64,000 bases of DNA from contig BRXU01000017.1 of NCBI GenBank assembly GCA_030267565.1, positions 1,520,501 to 1,584,500 of the forward strand, written 5' to 3'. Below the pieces are notes generated by a model. That model ran no database searches and was not told where the DNA came from. It was given only the letters and a program-made list of their open reading frames with translations. Below are positions 35,901 through 45,661 of the stretch, piece after piece; the first letter of the stretch is position 1, and each line of letters begins with the position of its first letter. The translations under genes and the position numbers were made by a program. This stretch comes from Pleodorina starrii (Eukaryota > Chlorophyta > Chlorophyceae > Chlamydomonadales > Volvocaceae).

Positions 35901-38652
35901 CAAGGGATGCAACACGGTGGTCGTGGAACAAGGAGCGCCGTGACAAAGCCCCCATCCGCATGACCCCATCCTCACCGCATAACACCAGCACCGGCACCTC
36001 CACGGCCTTGAGGAACGATTCGATGGCATGGCCCGGTATGAAGCACGCGTCGGTGTTGTGGTACCGCGCCATATCAGCCTCTACATCCTCCAGCGCACCC
36101 TTGCGCATGGGCACATGCTCCTTGCGCGCCCACCTCAGCAGCACGCTCAGCAGGCTCCATAACAGGACCGCAGCGCCACTCTGCGTGCAGGGTGTTGACA
36201 GACCACACCGTTGGCGCCACCACCCGCACAGCCAGCTCTGGTTTCACACGCGCAAAGCCTTCGGCAACCCCTGCCTCTGCAGCACGCTCATGGCATGCTC
36301 CCAGAAACATGCCCCCAGAAACATGCTCCCAGAAGCAGCAGAACGGAGCGATAATGCTTCAGCAGCCGCACAGAGTGTGTTCCAACGGATCGACGCCCAC
36401 TTGCCTTCCGGTTCAGCTGATCCGCGCTCAGGCGCAGGACCACCATGCCCGCCAAGGGGCCCTTCCCTCCCTGCTGGCGCAGCGCCTCCGCCACGACCGC
36501 GGGAACCACGTGCTCCAGGGTGAACGACTTGCCCGTCTGCAGCATGCATGCATGTTCAAGGGAAGCCAACAGGCGGCACGGAAGCGTTGTGCGCGGTCCT
36601 GTGCTGCGGCACCGACACGGAGTAAACACTGCGGCTCGAGCCATCTATCTAGGGCGGGCGGGCGCTCGGGGGCCAACAAACCAGCGTACCTTGACGAGCC
36701 CCGAGACCATCAGGAGCGAGGGAGCTTTAGCCCGGCGTTTGTCCACCGCGGCCCTCATGGCCGTTTCAGCCCATAAGCGGATGCGGTCCACCACCCCCGC
36801 CGCATCCACGTACGACAACACACGGTCGCTGTAGTGCAGCTCCACGGTGTTGTTGTCGTTGTGGCGCATCGTGGCCGCGCTATCCACTAGCCGCCTTGGA
36901 GCTGGTGCGCCTGCACCATCACCCGGGGAGCGGGGCACAAGGTTGCTGGCAAGGTCAGGGGCTGGCAGGGCGGTTAGCTGTGGCAGCCGCGCTGCACGCT
37001 TTACCCCCATGCTAGCTGCATGCGCATTTGGAAAGTGAGGTACCGGTAGCTGTCGTGGCCAGGTCGACCTTTTTATATATCTCTTACATCCTGCAAAGTA
37101 CGCTCGCCAGCCCCTGGCAGGCTCCCCAGGCCCAGGCTCAGGCCAGCCGCCGCGCATGCGCAACGTGGGGGCGGCCGAGGGGCACGTGCAGGTGAGAAAC
37201 TGCATGCCGCTGCACGTGCTCGACGCGGTCTGGTGTGCGAGGGGCGCGAGGAGTGCTGACGCGCTGCGGAGGGGAGAGGGTGCATTTCGAGCACTAGGCC
37301 ATGTCGACCCGGGGCGCTTCCAAAGTCGCAAACCGGTTGACGGATGCGCGCTATCTACAACAACGTCAGGGTGGTTGGGAAGGGCCCTGTCAGGCACCCT
37401 GCGCACGAACGGGGAACAAATCGCAGAGCGGCTAGCATGCACAGTGGAAAGGGAACGGCCGTACGCCTGGCTGTGCAGCGCTTGCAACAGGGCAGCCGCC
37501 GCCGGATCTGCAGCACGGAGGTACCCTAAGGAGGGTGCCGCGAGCCGCCAGGAGGCCGGAGTCCGGCGGCACCCCACACGCGTGCTTGTTGGCCCACAAT
37601 GTGCCCCTCCCGAACCAACCGCAAATTTCTAAAAATTTCCCACAAGCCGCCAGCGACCACCAGCCGCCCCTTGTCTCCTCCAACAGCTCCCAAACAGCTC
37701 CCCAACAGCTCCCCACACGAGTTGGAGCAACCGCCGTGCCCCGCCGTGCCCCGCAGCCCCCAGCAATGACCCACCCGCCCCAACGCACTACTGCCCTCCC
37801 GCTCTACAGGCAAGCAAGCCTGGCAAAGACCTCCGCACCTTCAACGGAACTCGTCGCGCCTGCAGTCAGCCCAGCCACACTGCCAACGCGAGCTTTGGTG
37901 TTGCCCTGCTGGTTGGCGTTCGGTCTGTGTCGTGTAACGCGAGGAAGGCTCCTTTGCCCGCCCCAATCGCGTGCCCCTCCCCGCCCAACAGCACCGTGGA
38001 AATGCTCACCGGCAGCCGCAGGCAGCGAGCCTGCAGGGGAAGGAAAGCAGAACGGATACCGGTGAGACGGGCAGCTATTAGGTGCCGCGCGCAAACGACC
38101 ACCCCGACACGCTTTGAGGACTTTCATCGGTCGGTCGGTCGGGCAACCGGTCGCCATTGGGACACGCGAAGCTGTGCCCGCAGCGGCAGAGGTAGATCCC
38201 CGCAGTTGCTAGCCAACATAGTTGCTGCTAGCCGACATAGTTGCTGCTAGCCGACATAGTCGCGCTCTTCGCGATAGCTCAATCACGTGCGCACTGAACC
38301 GCCGCGGGATGCTAGAGCTGCTGTTTTTGCTCAGGCCAAGCCGCCGGTGAGCAGAGCAAGAGACGGGCAGACGCAGACACACCGAGGTTGTAAGCCCCCA
38401 ACCCTGGCAGGAATGTGGAAGTCCAGACGAAACCTGCGCACCTCGCAGCGTCAGGATGTGGTCAACAAGGCCAGGCGGCAGCCCGGCGACCGAGAGGCCC
38501 TCGCGAGTGGCACCCTGCAGGCCGCGGACGCTGCGGTAGCGGTTGTCCCACATCTTGTCCAGATCGATGTCTTCGAAGAGCGTCAGGTCAGCGCCACAGG
38601 CTCTAAGGACTGTGCGCAGCTGCTCCCGCGGCTGCGCCGGGTCCACGCCCAT
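32964..38652 (-). CDS. P-loop NTPase (AAA/STAND-like), possibly Crinkler-type
   Basis: Model complement(join(32964..33591, 33889..34085, 34389..34592, 34853..35056, 35329..35762, 35976..36180, 36405..36536, 36690..36910, 38442..38652)), about 811 aa. The phase holds throughout, but the 3' end and the long first intron are tentative. Walker A is built across a splice junction (SGLVK + TGKSFTLEHVV, Lys about 147). Walker B is also split (VPVLVLC + DEMQ, Asp257-Glu258). A sensor-like CTTGSSMAHTW and PPNGF follow. The N-terminal exon has GATREGLSVAGLPPGLVDHI, like a small SAM-type fold. The P-loop, DE and TGS pattern is reminiscent of the NTPase of Crinkler-RHS proteins; I am unsure. The intron after 36405 begins GC (AAG/GCAAGT). 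Another coding-like segment at about 38060-37900 is not placed. Function unknown. Confidence 0.65.
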
Positions 38653-39415
38653 CTTGGTGCGATGCGGTATCTAGCGTGGCCTACACCCCTCGGAAGGGTT
38701 GAAAGGAGGCAAAATCCACGCCACCCGGAGAGCGGAGAGCAAGGGCTCAAGACGTCGGGAGTTCCGAGCTCTTGAGCGGTGGAGCCTTGCAGCAGTGTCT
38801 CCTTGGTGCAGGGGGCGTGCCAGAAAAGCCGGGACCGGATCGTACGCTCGTCCGGAACCAGACGCGACGTGCCACTGCGCGCGCACGGCTGCGCGAGACC
38901 GCTTCTAGGTGACGATTGAAGGTGAACTCCTTACAAACGCACAGGGCTGAGCGCCTGTGTTGCTCTCGGACGACACGTTCAATGTCGAGGAGCTTTTCTC
39001 GCGCTGAAATGAAGGTTGCGCATGGGCTAAGCTAAAACTAGCTCCAAAACGCGCACGGGGCCTTGCAAGCCTTCTAGTGGTCCATGGAGGATCAGAGGAG
39101 GGCTTAACCCGTTGGTACTGCTTACAATTATTTGCGAACATAAATTTTTGCGAGGCCGGAAAATTGTCTAAATTTAAATATGAAAATCCTATTGGTTTGC
39201 GGGGCGTCCGTCGGAGTTTTTCTAAAAAAATGTGCGGCGGCGTGAGCCGTTAATTAAAATTTGCGAACTCGCATCTTTTAGTCGGCAATGTCCATGACGC
39301 AGCAACGTTCTGTTACAAAGGAAATGGACAAACAATAGGATTCGGTGATTACATTAGCCGCGCCAAATGAGATACGGAGCGCGTACGACGCCCCAACCCT
39401 TAACATGCCTCCACA
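38653..39415. other. Intergenic region upstream of the P-loop gene
   Basis: No supported ORF. The stretch at about 39120-39270 is unusually AT-rich for this window (TTAATTAAAATTTGCG and similar). Confidence 0.5.
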
Positions 39416-39870
39416 TCCCCCCCACCCCCAGGACCACAGTGACATGGATGTGGCGCTGGTCAAGTACCGGGTGGCGGCAGTGCAGACCCCCAACAGCCCG
39501 CAGCTCTGGAACAACATCGGAATGTGCTTCTTCGGAAAGCAGGTACGCGGGGGGGGCTCGCTTCCGTCTCTGTACATAAGTAGGGTGTGTGTGTGTGGCA
39601 GGGTGTGCGAGGTGGGGTGCGGGGCCTGGTTGCGGTGGTGGGTACATGGGCGGGCAGGTGGGCCGTTGAGCCGGGGGCGGGTGTATGTGTGTGCGTGAGT
39701 GCGCTTTGGGTGCTGGGGCAGGGTGCTTGGATGTGCCTTGCTTGTGCCACTCCTCCAAACCCGCAGCGCACCGCAGCCCTTCGCAGCACAGCGCACCGCA
39801 TCGCATCCATCGCGACCCTCTCCCCCCCATGAACCCATTACCTCCCCCCCTGCCGCATGCCTCGATCCCT
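39416..39870 (+). pseudogene. Inverted stray copy of BBS4 exon 8 and adjoining intron
   Basis: The 111-bp exon encoding [18 protein letters not shown]... is repeated base for base at about 39432-39542. It is preceded by the same polypyrimidine acceptor and followed by about 330 bp of the downstream BBS4 intron, with small indels. The source is 46544-47009 on the opposite strand. The flanks on both sides are unrelated to BBS4, and no other BBS4 exon is present, so this is a fragment without a gene. The perfect exon but diverged intron points to recent origin or occasional gene conversion. Confidence 0.9.
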
Positions 39871-40129
39871 CAAGAAATCAGGTACGTCACAAAGCTGTCA
39901 TTCGTTAGTACCTCCCTTGTCAACAGTATGGCAAAAAGCGGAACGCCACACTCTGGTTGAGCAAATCGATGCATTCTCCCCTGATTCCCACTATGCGTGC
40001 CCAGAGCGTGAGCGTCTCGTTGCGCCCAGCAACAAACACAACAAATTACGCATAAGAGCGGAGGTGTCCGTAAAAGCCCAGGCGAACATGGACGGTTGAT
40101 TCTTTATGGTGGCGGGCGGGAACGGCTGT

Positions 40130-40134
40130 TACAC
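40130..40134 (-). terminator. TGTAA polyadenylation signal (PH/WW gene)
   Basis: TTACA on the plus strand, 216 bp beyond the stop codon of the minus-strand PH/WW gene. Confidence 0.6.
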
Positions 40135-40349
40135 GTGCTCTGGAAACTTGCAAATGTAGGAAAGCAGCCGTCCAACAGATAACGACGGACACAGAATCCA
40201 ACATGCAAAACGAACAAGTCCTGCAGGAAATACACGACGAATGACTCATGCGCCGCTTTCAGCCTTTCACCGTCGCCATGGCCCCGGCCCCTGCACCACC
40301 TCCTGCGTCATCTGCAACACGCCCCACATGCCCCCGTCGCAATACACGC

Positions 40350-43327
40350 TCACGCATAGCCCGCTGGCGCCTCCCACTGTGTCACGCCGGTGGCACCGTT
40401 GTAGTAGTACGGCCGCCCCTCAGCCGTGTAGTGCACCTGCCAGCCGCCAGGCGCCGACGTCGCAACCTGCGCCCGCGCGAAAGATGAGGGAGCAGCGGGG
40501 GCGGCGCATCAGCCTCGCGGGAGCCATCCGGATGCGACCATCCGCTGGCCTCGCGCCAGGGCACCCGCCTGCGTGCACCCCACCCGCGGGCCCCAACCCG
40601 CCCCCCAGCTGGGCCGCAAGCTGCCCACCTGCCTTCCCCATCGCTCCTGAAGCGCTGTTCACAGCTCCACACGGCCTGGCGACCCGGCACACCCACCCAC
40701 CCACCAGGCGCTGGCGGTGCGACCCGCGCTGTGACGCATCTGAAACTCCTGCCGACGGGATCACCGCGCGAGCAGCCACATCTTACCCCGACCTCGACCC
40801 CCTGAAGTGGGTGAGGTCATGCGATGCGAAACGAAAGGCGCGTGGCTCGAAGCCGCCAGCCGACGTCGTGCACGTCTCCACGCACCGCCTCCTCCGTGCG
40901 CGCCCGCCCATCCGCCGAAACACGCCGCGCGTGAAGGCCTTTAAACCAAACCCAAACCCAAACCCAAAGCGGAGAGCCTCGCCCGTACCCCACCCCACCC
41001 AACGCAAGCCCACCACCTCTCCACCCACCTGCTGCGGTGCTGCCATCACTTGCGGCTGCTGCACCTGCACTGCAGGCTGCTGGAAGTAGGTCGGGTAGGC
41101 GGGCTGCTGCGAGGGGACCTGGTCAATGAGGGACACGGCAGGAGCCTGCTGCGGCGGCGGCGCCTGCTGCGCGTAGCCGTACGGTTGGCCGTACGGCTGT
41201 GCGGCCCCGTACACGCCGGAGCCGTTTCGCGGCGCCTGCTGCTGAGGCTGCTGCTGCTGCATGGCCGGGGCGTAGGACTGTCGCGGCGCCTGCTGCTGCT
41301 GCTGCTGAGGCTGCCCGTAGCCGCTCTGCGGCATGAGACCGCCGCCGCCGCCACCGCCACCGCCGCCACCGTAATTCAAGTCCAGATCGCTCGTCAGGAC
41401 TTGAGCGCCCGCGATGGCAGCGGTGCCTTCGCGGTTGATGGTGATGACGTGGCAGCCGTGTAAGGGTTGGGGATTTGGGATGCTCGTGTATTGCTAGCAG
41501 GATGGAAATGGTCGCTGTGGACGCCGTTCAGCCGCGCGGCCCATCCGGTTACAGCCTAGCCGATCAGGCCAGGCCAGGTGAGGCGAGTCCAGGTGCTCGG
41601 CCGTTCGCTGGCGGCACGGTACTGCCAGCCCCCCCGGCTCCCTCCCGCGTCACTCATTCTCCCATCCCTCCTCTGTCCCAGCCCTCCGGGCCCCCTCCCC
41701 TGCCCTCCCGTCATCCCGCGCCCCCACCTTGGATGGGCGTGTAGCTGCCGCTGTACTGCCTGTTGAGCGATGAGTACGGCGATGTGTCGCGGTACGTGTC
41801 CCGGTAGCCCCCGCCGCCGCCGCCACCACCACCGCTGCTGCTGCTGGGCACGTCGTCGTATCCCACCACGCTGACCATCGTGCTGCCCAGGTTCCGGTTC
41901 GACACCGCGGAGGCGCGGCCGCCACCGCCGCCGCCACCGCCACCGCCGGCGCTGCTGCTCTCAAAGTTCCGCTCCATCTGCCGCAGCCACTCGGCCGGGT
42001 TCTTCGACGCCGCCGCCGCCGGCGCCGCCGCCGCCCTCGAGGAAGCACCCCTGCCACCCGCAGTCGCCGCCGCCTCCTCGTCCACGCCAGCAATGTGCCG
42101 TACTATCTTCTGCATGGCCCCCTCGATGGCCGACACCCACTCCACCACCTCCGTCTCGCTGCCGGCGATGTAGGCGACTGCTCCGCCGCTGGTGGTCTTG
42201 AGTTGGATGGTGTTGGCGCGGCCGGGCAGCACCCTCACGTCCTGCACCTTGGACAGGTCCACCACTCCGCGCGGCTTGACGGACTCGGTCACCTTGTCGT
42301 TGTAGAAGCGGAAGAGGTAGCCCTGCTTGAGCACGAACCAGCGGTTGCGCCAGTTCTTGATGTGCTCGCCCTGGGACTGCAGCCAGCCGGCCTTGTCAGG
42401 GCTGCGCCAGTACTCGACCTCGTCGGCGGAGGGGAGCTGAGGGAGGAGGGCGGAGGGAGGGAGGGATGGGAGGCGGAAAGGCGGGATGGGAGTCGCGGGA
42501 GGCAGACAGGGCGAGGGGAGGAGGTGCGTGTTTGAAGTGGTAGTGGGTAGAAGCTGCCGGTACGCGCTCATTGGTGATGATGTAATGCGCAAGTCGCAGG
42601 CCGTGGGCCCGTGGGCTCGCCGTGGATTGCTTGCGGGGTGGTTATTGGGGTTCCGGGTTGGGCGGCGAAAGGAAAGGGGTGGGCTGACCGCGGGACTGGG
42701 CGGGGTGGGGCGGGGCGGGGGGCCTCCGGTGCCGCCTGGCTGGCGGATCAGCGGCGCGCGCGTGCCGTGCCGCTGGCGTGGGCGCAGCACAACGCGCGCG
42801 TGCGGCTACGCCAATGTTGACCCCACCTACCGGCGTCTTCTTCCTGCCGCCCCCCACCACCAGCGCGTGCAGGTTGTTGGCCGTCTCCTGCGCGGTCTCC
42901 GTCTGCCGGCTTTGCAACAGCTCCGCCAGCCTGCGCGCGCAGGCCACAGCTTGCGATAACGCACCGAGACAGGTGTAGCTGCACCCTCCCCCCAGGCTCA
43001 ACGTAACGCGGCGCATCCGACTCACTGCATGCAGCAGCACGTCAGCGTGTCCAGCGCGCTGCGGACGGTGTTGTCATCCGCAGAGAGAGTTGTCTGCCGC
43101 TCCTCCACGTCCACGGGCGTTCGCGTGTACAGAATAAGGCTTCCACCACGGGACTGCCAGCGGCTGATATGGCTGAGGTCGTAGGAGCGCATGGTTCGGT
43201 TGTCGGAGGCACTCAACAACTTCAACCCGTCAAGCCCTATCTGGACAACGACACGGTCACTTTGCCCGTCATGATGCACAAGATTCATGCGAAACTTTTC
43301 GCTTATCCCCTTGAAGTCTGAAGCCAT
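40350..43327 (-). CDS. PH-domain and WW-domain protein
   Basis: Model complement(join(40350..40466, 41029..41426, 41728..42436, 42831..42930, 43026..43327)), 541 aa, all phases consistent. Residues 1-105 (MASDFKGISEKFRMNLVHHD..., VQIGLDGLKLL, HISRWQSRGGSLILYT) look like a PTB/PH-fold domain. Residues about 148-245 are a typical pleckstrin-homology domain (KAGWLQSQGEHIKNWRNRWF, FRFYND, ending VVEWVSAIEGAM). A Gly/Ser-rich linker follows, then a Gln/Pro/Tyr-rich segment. The last exon is a WW domain (GWQVHYTAEGRPYYYNG, then TQWEAP) with both Trp and the Tyr triplet. Likely a phosphoinositide- and proline-motif-binding adaptor. Partner and pathway are unknown. The start ATG 43327 is the first in a frame that is open from there. 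Confidence 0.85.
40943..40968. repeat. (AAACCC)n short repeat
   Basis: About four AAACCC units within the last intron (40467-41028) of the PH/WW gene. Confidence 0.7.
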
Positions 43328-45661
43328 TTTCGACGTTTCGTTTCCTTAGGCCTGTAAAGTCTGGAGTCTACGAGGTAGCAAGATAACAAAGATACAGATG
43401 AATTTGCTTGCCCAACTACAATCACGGTCTCGGGAGCCGTGTATCTGTGGGTCGAGGTCCTGACAGCAGGTACGTCTCGTTGTGCCCGTTCTAGAAAGGA
43501 GCAACTCAATTCGTCTAAACTCTACCCTTGAATGACTGAAGACCATCCAAACCGCTGCTATGTACTTACGTGGATTGCAATTGCATGTTTAGTTTCCTGT
43601 TCCGGGCCTAGACCCGCCTCGGTCAGCTTTCCACGTAGCCCGAGGTTGCAAACTTCACGCGTCCCATGCAAATGCATTCTGTGCAAATCCCATGCGAGTC
43701 CGGGCGTAAGCCAGCGCATTCGGCGTAGACAGACCCGTGGGACGCTGCGTCCTGTCAAGACGCATGCTGCGGCACAGGCCGGCGTTGGTGAGCCTACGTC
43801 GTTTCGTGGCGCACCATGGGCGGCCACATCAGGCAAGCGCCCTCAAACCGAGCCCAGCTCCAGACCCTCTGAAGAGTTGAACCCGCGAGCCAGTGACACA
43901 GCAATCGTGCAATCTGGGCCCATAACACAGAATACTTGCCATTTGACAGAGGCTAATGAGCACCTGCTGCAGCATCAGCTCGGCTACTCCAGCCATCGCC
44001 TTTTCCCCCGGGGCCGCTCGCCGACACCCTCCGACCGCCTTACGCTCCTTGTTCCCCCTCTTCCGTGTGTAGAAACGGAAAGCGCAAGTACCCGTATGCG
44101 ACTTCTTCGACTTCTCCCTCCCGCATGGCACACGGAATGTGGCCGGCACGTGCCGCACCGCGCCGCGGTATCTTCTTTTTACCTCCCTTGTCCCTTCCCC
44201 CCCCCCTCCAACAACCCACGTCCTCGCCTTTGCTGCTGCTGTCAGTCAGTCTGTCTGTTGCGCGCGCTCCAGAGAAGGCTGCACCGCCATTACCCAACAG
44301 AAGAAGCGAAGACAGGACACGACAGAAGCAGAAGGGTCGAGATGCTGTGCACACAGTGCAGGACATCCTCTTTTCCACATGACAACGGGGCTGCCCCACA
44401 GCGGACGAGTCGCGCCGTGTGGTGGATCACAGCGCGACGACCCCTCCCCTCCCCTCCCCTCCCCTCCCGGCATCACAGCTCCAGCAAGCAAGTTTTACCG
44501 AGTCGTGGGCCCCAGCAAGGGCCACATGTACTGCACCGCAAGCAGCCCCCGCCTACAGTCCCCGCCGCCGAGCACGCCTCCTGCAGCCGCCCACCAACGA
44601 ACATGAACATCCGCCGACATCCGCCGGCACCCAACAACCCTCCCCCACAGCGCGCCATAGCGGCATTACGCCGAGGTTGCTTGCGCTCCCCCCCTCCCCA
44701 CAGCGCCCCTGACCGTGACAGCCGCGTAGGCTTGCACGGGCTCTCCCCCGTCACGGGCCGGAAAACTTCTCCCGACTTATGTCGCCTCCGTTAACCCGCC
44801 GCAGTCTCGTCTCTATCAACCCCGGAGAGGCTACGTGAGGCGAAGCCGGGCCGCGAAGCCGGGCGAGGCCGCCGCGAGCTCCCCACCCCTCCCCTCCACT
44901 GCCCCCATACGGCACTCTTTCGCCCGGCAGCCGGCACACATACCGGTACGGCAAAGTACATATTTGAACATACACATTTGAACAGGTACTGTACGAGATA
45001 TACATGGATAAGGACTTACTTCGCGCGCCATTGGTTCATTGCCGCGCCAATGGATTCATCTCGTTGGCTGCACAGCGGCCCGCCCGCCACATCGCTGTCG
45101 CCGTCACGGCGCCCCCCCCCGCCCCCCCCCGCCCCAGGGACCGGGGGCCCTGCCCCGCCTTTCCCAGGCCGGGACCCTGCTGGTTCCCCCCGGTTAGGAC
45201 TCCCTTCCAATCCACCGCGAGACGAACCACCCCGGGAACCAGCGGACGGGCGGAGCGCCACACCCAGCGTCAACAGCGCTCCCCCACTCCTCCCAACGGT
45301 CGCAGCCCCCAGGCCACGTCACTCGCCCCCTGGCCGCCCAATGCCCCCTCCCCCCAACGGTGCCAACCCGCCGCGCGCCACTGCACAGCGCTCCAAGGAC
45401 TGCTGCCCAGTCCACCGACCCCCCCCCCCCCCGCGCAGCCCACGACGGCACCCGCATCCCCTTTCCCCCCGTCCGCCAGCCGGCCTTGCCTCTGCCCCGC
45501 CACGCCTCGCTGCACCGCCCCCTTCCTCCACAAACCGCCTCTCACTGCTGCCACTGCTGCTACTGCTGCTACTGCTGCCACTGCTGCCACTGTTACTGCT
45601 CCGACTGTTACTGCCACTGTTACTGCTGCTACTGCTGCTGCCACTGTTACTGCTGCTGCTG
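43328..45661. other. Spacer: PH/WW promoter and BBS4 3' UTR
   Basis: 2.3 kb between two minus-strand genes. A 420-codon plus-strand open frame (43532-44794) has no codon bias or domains and is regarded as chance. Simple repeats include (CCCCT)n at about 44441-44467 and poly-C runs near 45113 and 45420. No TGTAA for BBS4 was found. Confidence 0.5.
45539..45660. repeat. Imperfect trinucleotide repeat (CTG/CTA/TTA-type) after the BBS4 stop
   Basis: About 120 bp of imperfect CTGCTGCCACTGTTACTG units lies immediately 3' of the BBS4 stop codon, in its 3' UTR. Confidence 0.8.

Noticed and set aside
39416..39870. A second BBS4-like gene on the plus strand
   Set aside because: Only one exon is present and the flanking DNA has no further TPR-coding exons; it is a fragment, not a paralogue.
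43532..44794. 420-codon plus-strand open frame in the BBS4 - PH/WW spacer
   Set aside because: No codon bias, no domain, runs through simple repeats, and lies where a 3' UTR and promoter are expected; a chance ORF in GC-rich DNA.
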